Source: Alphaproteobacteria bacterium (GTDB lineage Bacteria > Pseudomonadota > Alphaproteobacteria > CACIAM-22H2). Taken from it: DNA of 22,245 nucleotides. Positions 6,461 through 13,860 of this stretch are shown here, in pieces. Location: NCBI GenBank assembly GCA_016869415.1, contig VGEI01000017.1:1-22245 (forward strand). The letters run 5' to 3'. Below the pieces are notes generated by a model. The model saw only the letters and a list, made by a program, of their open reading frames with translations, made no database searches and was not told the origin of the DNA. The first letter of the stretch is position 1; every line of letters begins with the position of its first letter. A program made the translations under genes and the position numbers.

Positions 6461-8532
6461 AGGAGGGTGCGCAGACGCTGGCCGCGCTCGCTGGTTAAGT
6501 CGGGATCCTCGTCAAGCACACGGCGTGAGTCGTCGCGTGCCAGATGCAGCAGATCGCCGTGCTCCGCCAGATTGGCGACCCGGAATTCCGGCAGGCCGCT
6601 CTGACGGGTGCCGAGAAGCTCACCGGCCCCGCGCAGTCGGAGATCTTCCTCGGCGATGCGGAACCCATCTTCCGTCTCGCGCATGATCGACAGGCGGGCT
6701 CTGGCTGTCTCGCCCAGCGGCTCGGCATAGAGCAGGATGCAGGTCGACGGTTTGTCCCCCCGCCCGATGCGACCGCGCAGCTGGTGAAGCTGGGCAAGCC
6801 CGAAGCGCTCGGCGTGCTCGATCACCATGATGGTCGCGGCGGGCACATCGACGCCGACCTCGATCACCGTGGTGGCCACGAGGACGCGCAGGTCGCCGGA
6901 GGTGAAGCGGGCCATCACGGCGTCCTTCTCGCTGCCCTTCTGGCGGCCGTGAACCAGGCCGACCATCCCGGCCCCGAAGCGGGCCGCCAGGTCGGCCCCC
7001 CGTTCGGTCGCTGCGGCAAGGTCGGATACCTCGGATTCCTCGACCAGCGGGCAGACCCAGAATATCTGGGCCCCTCTATCGATCTGGCGCTGCACGCCGG
7101 CGACGACATCATCAAGGCGTTCCAGCGGCATGACCCTTGTATCGATGGGCTGCCGGCCCGGCGGCTTCTCAGTGAGTTTGGAGACATCCATGTCGCCGTA
7201 AGCGCACAGCATCAGGGTCCGGGGAATAGGCGTCGCAGTCGTCACCAGGATGTCGATGCCAGTGCGGCCATCGGCGCCCTTCGCCGCCAGACCCAGGCGC
7301 TGATGGACCCCGAAACGGTGCTGCTCGTCGATTACCGCCAACGCCAGATTGGAGAACTCGACATCCTCTTGGAACAGAGCGTGGGTGCCGACAACCATCG
7401 GTGTCGTACCGTCGGCCAGCCCGGCAAGGATCTCGTCCCGTGCCTTGCCCTTCTCGCGGCCGGTTAGTAGAGCGAGGCGAACTCCGGCCGCTTCCGCCAG
7501 CGGGGCGATTGACTTGTGATGCTGCCGGGCAAGGATCTCCGTTGGCGCCATCAGTGCCGCCTGAAACCCGTCTTCCACCGCATTCAGCATGGCAAGGCAG
7601 GCGACGATGGTCTTGCCACTGCCGACATCGCCCTGGAGCAGCCGCACCATACGGCTGTCGGCGGCCATATCGGCCTCGATATCGGCCAGGGCGGAGCTTT
7701 GGGAGCCGGTCAGAGTGTAGGGGAGGGCGGCCTTGGCCTTGGCGCGCAGGGAGCCGTCGCCGGCCAGACGCCGCCCCGGCAGCCGGCGCTGGTGAGCCCT
7801 GACCAGACCGAGGGCCAGCTGGTTCGCCAGCAGCTCGTCGTAGGCAAGGCGGCGGCGGGCCTGTGTGGTCGGAAGCAGATCGTCTTCGGTGGTCGGGGCA
7901 TGGAGCGCCTGCAGAGTGGCACGCCAAGGGCTCCAGCCCTCGCGTTTGAGGAGGGCGGGATCGAGCCACTCGGGCAGGCTTGGAGCCCGCTCAAGGGCGC
8001 CGCGCAGCGCCTTGCCCAGTACTTTGGGGGTCAGGCCGGTGGTCAGGGGGTAGACCGGCTCTATGGTCGCGAGCGACGCGAGTTCCTCGGGCCGCACGAC
8101 ATGGTCCGGATGGGTCATCTGCACCTGGTCGCGGAAACGCTCGACGCGGCCGCTGATCACCCGGCTCTCGCCGGCCGGCAGCAGCTTCTCGAGGTAGTCG
8201 CCTTTCGCGTGGAAGAACACGAGGTGGATCGCGCCGGTTTCGTCGTGGCAGAGGACTCGGTAGGGTTGGCGCGGGTTGTGCGGCTTGAGGTGCCTGTCCA
8301 CATGGACTGTCAGCGTGGCGATCGACCCTTCGGGTGCTTCCGCGACCTTGGGCGTGAAGCGTCGGTCGATCAGCCCACTTGGCCGGTGCCACAGCAGGTC
8401 CGCGACCTTGGCGCGGGGGCCGGCGTCGGTCTCGCTGCCCACCAGACGGTCGAAGAGGGAGCGCAGGCGGGGGCCGATGCCGGGCAGGGAGGTCACCGGC
8501 GCAAACAACGGGAAGAGGATGTCGGGACGCAT
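6412..8532 (-). CDS. recG: ATP-dependent DNA helicase RecG
   Basis: A 706-residue superfamily 2 helicase that remodels stalled replication forks and branch-migrates Holliday junctions. An N-terminal wedge/OB-fold region (about 60-160) precedes the helicase core, with Walker A GDVGSGKT at 301-308, DEQH at 402-405, TATPIPRTL as motif III, and the C-terminal QLRGRIGRG motif VI. Length is normal for alphaproteobacterial RecG. The ATG at 8532 is followed by RPDILFPLFAPVTSLPGIGP, the usual start of this group. The divergent sdhE promoter region lies upstream. Its end overlaps the DUF502 gene by 49 bases. Confidence 0.98.
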   Translation of the reverse strand: MRPDILFPLFAPVTSLPGIGPRLRSLFDRLVGSETDAGPRAKVADLLWHRPSGLIDRRFTPKVAEAPEGSIATLTVHVDRHLKPHNPRQPYRVLCHDETGAIHLVFFHAKGDYLEKLLPAGESRVISGRVERFRDQVQMTHPDHVVRPEELASLATIEPVYPLTTGLTPKVLGKALRGALERAPSLPEWLDPALLKREGWSPWRATLQALHAPTTEDDLLPTTQARRRLAYDELLANQLALGLVRAHQRRLPGRRLAGDGSLRAKAKAALPYTLTGSQSSALADIEADMAADSRMVRLLQGDVGSGKTIVACLAMLNAVEDGFQAALMAPTEILARQHHKSIAPLAEAAGVRLALLTGREKGKARDEILAGLADGTTPMVVGTHALFQEDVEFSNLALAVIDEQHRFGVHQRLGLAAKGADGRTGIDILVTTATPIPRTLMLCAYGDMDVSKLTEKPPGRQPIDTRVMPLERLDDVVAGVQRQIDRGAQIFWVCPLVEESEVSDLAAATERGADLAARFGAGMVGLVHGRQKGSEKDAVMARFTSGDLRVLVATTVIEVGVDVPAATIMVIEHAERFGLAQLHQLRGRIGRGDKPSTCILLYAEPLGETARARLSIMRETEDGFRIAEEDLRLRGAGELLGTRQSGLPEFRVANLAEHGDLLHLARDDSRRVLDEDPDLTSERGQRLRTLLYLFERDAAVRLLRSG

Positions 8533-8567
8533 TGCGGATCGGGACGGGGCGGATCCAGGACTAACCG

Positions 8568-8596
8568 CTGACAGCTGGTGACCGGCGGTCTATAGC
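8568..8596 (+). promoter_or_regulatory. Candidate sigma-70 promoter for sdhE-mfd
   Basis: CTGACA at 8568-8573 and TATAGC at 8591-8596 are separated by 17 bases, the optimal spacing. The first matches TTGACA at 5 of 6 positions and the second matches TATAAT at 4 of 6. Transcription would begin near 8603, giving a leader of about 20 bases before the sdhE ATG, with AGGA at 8608-8611 as ribosome-binding site. It lies in the 90-base divergent spacer between recG and sdhE. Confidence 0.5.
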
Positions 8597-8622
8597 TTTA
8601 ACCGATCAGGACTGATTCGCCC

Positions 8623-8913
8623 ATGTTCGAACCCCAGGATGCGGCGGGGCCGCGCGAGACCATCGAAGCCCGCCGGCGGCGCCTCATCTATCGCAGCTGC
8701 TATACCGGCATGAAGGAGACCGATCTGCTTTTGGGCCCGTTTGCCATGAGATACGTGCCTGGTTTTTCGGTTGAGCAGCTCGATCGCTATGAACGGTTAT
8801 TGGCCGAGCCGGACCCCGATATCTTCGATTGGGCGACCGGGCGGCAGGCGGTTCCAGCGATTCACGAGAACGACGTCGTATCACTCCTGAAGAACTTTAG
8901 AATCGCCTCTTAA
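8623..8913 (+). CDS. sdhE: FAD assembly factor SdhE (YgfY/succinate dehydrogenase assembly factor 2 family)
   Basis: A 96-residue small helical protein of the SdhE/SDHAF2 family, which helps attach FAD covalently to succinate dehydrogenase. The family pattern is clear: RRRRLIYRSCYTGMKETDLLLG (residues 17-38, key residues R24, G29, E32, D34), a later Y-E-R-L-L segment (55-60) and the EPDPDIFDWATG block (62-73). One deviation stands out: the conserved RGxxE motif reads TGMKE at 28-32, with Thr (codon ACC) replacing Arg, while Gly29 and Glu32 remain. The order recG, sdhE, mfd is common in alphaproteobacteria and supports the call. The mfd start follows the stop by 4 bases. Confidence 0.92.
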   Translation: MFEPQDAAGPRETIEARRRRLIYRSCYTGMKETDLLLGPFAMRYVPGFSVEQLDRYERLLAEPDPDIFDWATGRQAVPAIHENDVVSLLKNFRIAS

Positions 8914-8917
8914 TACG

Positions 8918-11900
8918 TTGAATATAATAGATAGATTCTCCAATCCTGGCGAGATATCGGTCGCCGGCGCGCCGCCCGGCGTCGATGCCCGGACAATTGC
9001 CGCGCTCGCGCATCGGGGCCGCGATGTCCTGCACATCGCCCGCGACGATGCGCGCATGGCGACCGTCTCGGAGGCGCTAGCGTTTTTCGCCCCGGGCCTC
9101 AACGCGCTGGCCGTGCCCGCCTGGGACTGCCTGCCCTACGACCGGGTCTCGCCCAACAGCGAGGTGGTGAGCCGCCGGATCGACGCCCTGACAGAACTCG
9201 CCTCCGGCCCTGGACGGTCGACGCCCGGCATGGGGCGGGTCGTGCTGACCACGGTCAATGCCGTGCTGCAGCGCGTCCCGCCGCGCTCGCTTTTTGCCGG
9301 GGCTAGCTTCGCCGCCGGCGTCGGCAAGCCCCTCGCCACCGGCGACCTGCTGGCCTTTCTGGCGCGCAATGGCTACCGCAGGGCCGATACGGTGCGCGAG
9401 CCTGGGGAATACGCGCTGCGCGGAGGCATCGTCGACCTGTTTCCCCCGGGGACGACGCTGCCGCTGCGTCTCGATCTCTTCGGCGATGTCCTCGAAGCCA
9501 TCCGCGCCTTCGATCCGATGACCCAGATCAGCGCTGAGCGGATTGGGCATTTCGCGCTCAAGCCGGTCAGCGAGGTGCTGCTGGATGACGACGCCATTGC
9601 GCGATTCCGCACGGGCTATCGCGAGTTGTTCGGGGCGGTCGCCGACGATCCCCTCTACGAGGCGGTCAGCGCCGGCCAGCGCTATGCCGGGCTCGAGCAC
9701 TGGCTGCCGCTGTTCCACGACAGCTTGGAGACGGTTTTCGAATACCTGCCCGAGGCGGGGATGACCCTCGATCACCAGGCGGCCGAGGCGGTGACCGCCC
9801 GCTTCGACCAGATCGAGGAGTTCTACGAAGCCCGTCGGGAGGCAGCCCAGAGCAAGCGTGACGCCGAGGGCGCCGCCTATCGCCCGCTCCCGCCCGAGCG
9901 GCTCTATCTCGGGCGCGACGAATGGCGTCGGCTGACCGGCCGGCGGCCGGTGGCAGCGTTCTCACCGTTCGCACCCGCCGACACCGGCGAGAACACCCTC
10001 GATGCTGGCGGGAGGCCGGGGCCGGAGTTCGCGCCGATCCGGGCGCAGCCCGGGGGTGACCTGTTCGGTGCGGTGCGCGGTTATCTGCTGCGCGAGAGCG
10101 GTGCGGGAAGGCGGGTGGTGATCGCAGCCTACAGCGCCGGTTCGCGCGACCGCCTGGCCCACCTGCTGCGCGACCACGGCGTCGAGGACACCCTGGCCAT
10201 CGAGACCTGGGAGGCCGCCCAGGCGCTGCCGCCCAGGGCCGTCGCCCTGGCGGTTCTCGGCCTGGAGCGCGGCTTCACGGCCGACGACGTGGCCGTCGTC
10301 AGCGAACAGGACATCCTCGGCGACCGCCTGGTGCGCGCGGCCCGGCGCAAGCGCCGGGCCGAGAATTTCCTTGTCGAGGCCTCCTCGCTCAGCGAGGGCG
10401 ATCTCGTGGTCCATATCGACCACGGCATCGGCCGATACGACGGTCTGGCGCGCATCGAGGTGGGCGGCGCGCCGCACGACTGCCTGCGCCTGATCTACGC
10501 CGACAACGACAAGCTCTTCGTGCCGGTCGAGAATATCGACGTGCTGTCGCGCTACGGTTCCGAGGAGGCCGGGGCCCAGCTCGACAAGCTCGGCGGCATC
10601 CAGTGGCAGGCGCGCAAGGCCCGAGCCAAGAAACTCATCGGCGAGATCGCGGCGGAGCTGATGCGCATCGCCGCCGAGCGCCAGCTCAGGGCGGGGGAGG
10701 TCATGGTGCCGCCGCAGGGCGCTTACGACGAGTTCTGCGCCCGCTTCCCGTTCCCCGAGACCGAGGACCAAGCGAAGTCAATCGAGGACGCCATGGGCGA
10801 CCTTGCCGCGGGCAAGTCGATGGACCGGCTGATCTGCGGCGACGTGGGCTTCGGCAAGACCGAGGTGGCGCTGCGCGCCGCCTTCGCAGCGGCGATGGCC
10901 GGGTTCCAGGTCGCGGTCGTCGTGCCGACGACCCTGCTGGCCCGCCAGCATTTCCACAGCTTCCGCACCCGCTTCGACGGCCTGCCTCTGCGTGTGGCAC
11001 AACTCTCCCGCCTGGTCACCGCCAAGGAGGCGGACGACACGCGCCGCGATCTGGCGCAGGGTCGCGTTGATATCGTCATCGGCACGACGGCGCTGCTCGC
11101 CAAGACGATCCAGTTCAAGAATCTCGGCCTGCTGATCGTCGACGAGGAGCAGCATTTCGGCGTCGGCCAGAAGGAGCGGCTCAAGCAGCTCAAGGCGAAC
11201 GTTCATGTCCTGACGCTCACCGCAACACCCATCCCGCGCACCCTGCAGATGGCACTGGCGGGGGTGCGCGACATGAGCATCATCGCCAGCCCGCCGGTCG
11301 ACCGGCTGGCGATCCGTACCTTCGTGCTGCCCTATGACCCCGTGGTGGTCCGCGAGGCAATCATGCGCGAGCGTTTCCGCGGCGGGCAGACGTTCTATGT
11401 CTGCCCGCGGATCGAGGACATCCCGGCGCTGCGCGAGCGCCTCGCCAATCTGGTGCCCGAGTGCAAGGTAGGCGTGGCGCACGGCAGGCTGTCGGCGACG
11501 GAGATCGAAGACGTCATGACCGCCTTCGTCGACCGCAGCTACGACGTTCTCCTTTCGACCAACATCATCGAGTCCGGCCTCGACATTCCGACCGCCAACA
11601 CGATGATCCTGCACCGGGCGGACATGTTCGGCCTGGCCCAGCTCTATCAGCTCCGCGGCCGGGTAGGGCGCTCGAAGGTGCGGGCCTACGCCTACCTCAC
11701 CGTGCCGTCCGACCGCCTGCTGACGCCGGCCGCCCAGAAGCGGCTCGAGGTCATGCAGACCCTCGACAGCCTCGGCGCCGGGTTCCAGCTTGCCTCGCAC
11801 GACCTGGACATCCGGGGCGCCGGCAATCTGCTGGGCGAGGAGCAGTCGGGCCATGTGCGCGAGGTCGGGATCGAGCTCTATCAGCACATGCTCGAAGACG

Positions 11901-12397
11901 CCGTGCGGGCCACGCGCGAAGCCGGCGACGTGGCGCTACCGGTGGAGGAGTGGATGCCGCAGATCGCCATCGGCACGCCGGTGCTCATTCCCGAATCCTA
12001 TGTCGAGGATCTCGGCGTGCGGCTAGGCCTCTACCGCCGCATCGCGGCTTTGGTCGACGCGGCGGAGCGGGAAGCTTTCGCCGCCGAACTCATCGATCGT
12101 TTCGGGCCGCTGCCGGCGGAGGTGCAGAATCTGCTCGACGTCATCGCCATCAAGCGGTTGTGCAAGCAGGCCGGCATCGACAAGATCGACGCAGGACCGA
12201 AGGGTGCTGTCGTCAGCTTCCGCGACAACCGTTTTGCCAATCCGCAGAAGCTGATCGCCTACATCACGGCGCACAGCGACGAGATGAAAGTGCGCCCGGA
12301 CAACAGGCTGGTCTATGTGAGCAGCTGGGGTAACGCGAAGGAGCGGCTCGCTGGGGTCAACCGCCTGCTGGGCGATCTGGTGAAGCTTGCAGCCTAA
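8918..12397 (+). CDS. mfd: Transcription-repair coupling factor Mfd
   Basis: A 1159-residue ATP-dependent DNA translocase that removes stalled RNA polymerase and recruits UvrA. The N-terminal UvrB-like part contains VPAWDCLPYDRVSPN and the REPGEYALRGGIVDLF segment. The RNA polymerase-interacting domain starts near residue 490 (HIDHGIGRYDG at 499-509). The translocase has Walker A GDVGFGKT at 641-648, DEEQH at 742-746, TATPIPRTLQ and QLRGRVGRS. The C-terminal TRCF domain ends normally. The start is a TTG at 8918, 4 bases after the sdhE stop, with no recognisable ribosome-binding sequence; translation probably depends on coupling to sdhE. The first ten codons are AT-rich, unlike the rest. Its stop shares bases with that of the convergent FkbM gene. 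Confidence 0.97.
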   Translation: MNIIDRFSNPGEISVAGAPPGVDARTIAALAHRGRDVLHIARDDARMATVSEALAFFAPGLNALAVPAWDCLPYDRVSPNSEVVSRRIDALTELASGPGRSTPGMGRVVLTTVNAVLQRVPPRSLFAGASFAAGVGKPLATGDLLAFLARNGYRRADTVREPGEYALRGGIVDLFPPGTTLPLRLDLFGDVLEAIRAFDPMTQISAERIGHFALKPVSEVLLDDDAIARFRTGYRELFGAVADDPLYEAVSAGQRYAGLEHWLPLFHDSLETVFEYLPEAGMTLDHQAAEAVTARFDQIEEFYEARREAAQSKRDAEGAAYRPLPPERLYLGRDEWRRLTGRRPVAAFSPFAPADTGENTLDAGGRPGPEFAPIRAQPGGDLFGAVRGYLLRESGAGRRVVIAAYSAGSRDRLAHLLRDHGVEDTLAIETWEAAQALPPRAVALAVLGLERGFTADDVAVVSEQDILGDRLVRAARRKRRAENFLVEASSLSEGDLVVHIDHGIGRYDGLARIEVGGAPHDCLRLIYADNDKLFVPVENIDVLSRYGSEEAGAQLDKLGGIQWQARKARAKKLIGEIAAELMRIAAERQLRAGEVMVPPQGAYDEFCARFPFPETEDQAKSIEDAMGDLAAGKSMDRLICGDVGFGKTEVALRAAFAAAMAGFQVAVVVPTTLLARQHFHSFRTRFDGLPLRVAQLSRLVTAKEADDTRRDLAQGRVDIVIGTTALLAKTIQFKNLGLLIVDEEQHFGVGQKERLKQLKANVHVLTLTATPIPRTLQMALAGVRDMSIIASPPVDRLAIRTFVLPYDPVVVREAIMRERFRGGQTFYVCPRIEDIPALRERLANLVPECKVGVAHGRLSATEIEDVMTAFVDRSYDVLLSTNIIESGLDIPTANTMILHRADMFGLAQLYQLRGRVGRSKVRAYAYLTVPSDRLLTPAAQKRLEVMQTLDSLGAGFQLASHDLDIRGAGNLLGEEQSGHVREVGIELYQHMLEDAVRATREAGDVALPVEEWMPQIAIGTPVLIPESYVEDLGVRLGLYRRIAALVDAAEREAFAAELIDRFGPLPAEVQNLLDVIAIKRLCKQAGIDKIDAGPKGAVVSFRDNRFANPQKLIAYITAHSDEMKVRPDNRLVYVSSWGNAKERLAGVNRLLGDLVKLAA

Positions 12398-13110
12398 GTG
12401 CGCTCAAGCAGGCGGCCGATTCCCCGCATGTTGCGTACAGCATGACGAAACCACAGGAGTTCCGCGTCGCTGAGATCGATGAAGCGGCGATTCAGAAAAA
12501 GCATGTCGCCATGAAAATGGCGCGTGAAGCGCAGCGCCGCGAAACCGAGCCCTTGCAGCCGGCGGACAATCGCTTGCACCCGTGGCCCGAGATTCGGATC
12601 GAGGAAATCGTGGAACTCGACGGTCAACTGGCCGATCTCGCGTAGCGTCTCATCCCGCGCTGCGTCGAAGACGCCGAACTCCGCCCCCTCGACGTCGAGT
12701 TTGACGAGATCGAAGCGAGGAACATTCGCGAGGCGGAGAAAGCCTTCCAATGTCACGCTGTCGACTTCGATACGGTCACGTTCGGGTAAGCCGGCGAAGG
12801 ACTGAAAACTGGCGGAATTGTGAACGTCGCTGCGCACGCCAAGGGCGATGCGGCCATCCGTTCCTGAAAGAGCGACGGGTAGCGCCGTGATGCGGGGGTG
12901 CGGCGGGATTAGTGCGAAATTATCAGGCAGCGGCTCGGCGGCAAAGCAGCGTGCGCCGAAACGATCGACGATAGTCTTGGAAAACCAGCCTGCCGATGCT
13001 CCGAGGTCGGCAACGGTAGACTCCGGCCCGAGAGCGGGAGCGTAGAAGGTGTGGCTCTGCACCTCCGCCAGGCGGCTGTCGAAGCCGCGAAACCAAGCCG
13101 AGACGCTCAA
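12394..13110 (-). CDS. FkbM family methyltransferase
   Basis: A 238-residue S-adenosylmethionine-dependent methyltransferase of the FkbM type, which usually O-methylates sugars or other small molecules. Motif I VADLGASAGWFS is at 33-44 and the family's KLDVEGAE block at 137-144, followed by LTVEFHDF. The only start that fits is TTG at 13110: an in-frame stop lies just upstream (13120-13122) and no ATG occurs before motif I. A GTG at residue 17 is the alternative. It follows the FrnE-like gene by 4 bases and probably shares its transcript. The substrate is unknown; no glycosylation genes are nearby. Confidence 0.85.
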   Translation of the reverse strand: MSVSAWFRGFDSRLAEVQSHTFYAPALGPESTVADLGASAGWFSKTIVDRFGARCFAAEPLPDNFALIPPHPRITALPVALSGTDGRIALGVRSDVHNSASFQSFAGLPERDRIEVDSVTLEGFLRLANVPRFDLVKLDVEGAEFGVFDAARDETLREIGQLTVEFHDFLDPNLGPRVQAIVRRLQGLGFAALRFTRHFHGDMLFLNRRFIDLSDAELLWFRHAVRNMRGIGRLLERT

Positions 13111-13114
13111 GCGG

Positions 13115-13774
13115 TCAGGTCAGCTCGGGTGAGCTGGCGCTCTCCTCTTTCCTGGCCAATTCAAAGACCTCAACGAAGGCTTCGGGCGGCTGGGCGCCAG
13201 ACACGGCGTATTGCCGGTTGATGATGAAACAGGGCACGCCCTGGATGCCGATCTGACGGGCAAACGCATCTTCCTGCCGTACTGTATCGTCCTCCTCATT
13301 GCCCGCCAGAAAAGCCGCCGCCTTGGCCTTGTCGATTCCGGCGATGGCGGCCAAAGAAGCCAGGGCACCAGCGTCCCCGATATCCATGCCCTCGCTGAAA
13401 TAGCCGTGGAACAGCGTCTCGACCATCTCGGCCTGGCGGTTCTGGCCAGCCGAGAAACGGATCAGCCGGTGGGCGAGAATCGTGTTGGGCGTGCGCTTGA
13501 TACGATCGAAGGCGAAGGCGATACCTTCCTCACGCCCTGCCGCGACGATCTGCTCGTAGCGCTCGCCGCCGCTGTCGTCACCGAACTTGGCCCGCAGATA
13601 GTCCTTGCGGTCCATGCCTTCCGTCGGCATGTCCGGGTTGAGCTGGAAAGGACGCCAGCCGATGCGGACATCGGCTTGCGGGGCCTGCAGCAGCGCCCGT
13701 TCGAGGCGGCGCTTGCCGATATAGCACCAGGGGCAAATGGCGTCGGAGACGATATCAATGATCATGGATGGCAT
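13115..13774 (-). CDS. FrnE/DsbA family oxidoreductase (2-hydroxychromene-2-carboxylate isomerase-like fold)
   Basis: A 219-residue thioredoxin-fold protein with the active-site motif CPWC at 14-17 (in SDAICPWCYIGKRRLE), a helical insertion and the cis-proline loop GIQGVPCFIIN. This is the FrnE pattern: cytosolic, no signal peptide, disulfide oxidoreductase or chaperone-like in studied members. The frame is open 78 codons further upstream, but family similarity begins at MIIDIVSD. I chose the ATG at 13774, which has a GGGCGG stretch in front of it; the ATG at 13765 would give 216 residues. It is divergent from the acyl-CoA synthetase gene with 86 bases between, and co-directional with the FkbM gene. 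Confidence 0.88.
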   Translation of the reverse strand: MPSMIIDIVSDAICPWCYIGKRRLERALLQAPQADVRIGWRPFQLNPDMPTEGMDRKDYLRAKFGDDSGGERYEQIVAAGREEGIAFAFDRIKRTPNTILAHRLIRFSAGQNRQAEMVETLFHGYFSEGMDIGDAGALASLAAIAGIDKAKAAAFLAGNEEDDTVRQEDAFARQIGIQGVPCFIINRQYAVSGAQPPEAFVEVFELARKEESASSPELT

Positions 13775-13810
13775 GTTACGCCGCCCGGTCACCAAGTGCC
13801 AGAGCGGCTG

Positions 13811-13841
13811 TTGACCGTATGCCGGGCTACCGGCGAATAAT
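13811..13841 (+). promoter_or_regulatory. Candidate promoter with inverted repeat ahead of the acyl-CoA synthetase operon
   Basis: TTGACC at 13811-13816 and AATAAT at 13836-13841 each match the sigma-70 consensus at 5 of 6 positions, with a long 19-base spacer. Between them lies a perfect inverted repeat, GCCGG and CCGGC (13821-13834) around GCTA, which could be an operator or chance in GC-rich DNA. GGGGAGG at 13850-13856 is a strong ribosome-binding site for the ATG at 13861. The leader would be only about 13 bases. Confidence 0.35.
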
Positions 13842-13860
13842 GCAGTGCAGGGGAGGACGG

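Noticed and set aside
6544..8571. Long plus-strand open frames (307 and 351 codons) across recG
   Set aside because: They are antisense to a fully motif-supported RecG, have low-complexity Gly/Ala/Arg/Gln-rich composition and no recognisable domain; typical of GC-rich DNA.
8923..8928. Perfect TATAAT as a promoter for mfd
   Set aside because: It lies within the first codons of mfd, the matching -35 position reads GAATCG, and no good start codon lies downstream before conserved sequence.
10778..11887. 369-codon minus-strand open frame inside mfd
   Set aside because: Antisense to the conserved Mfd helicase core, with no domain similarity.
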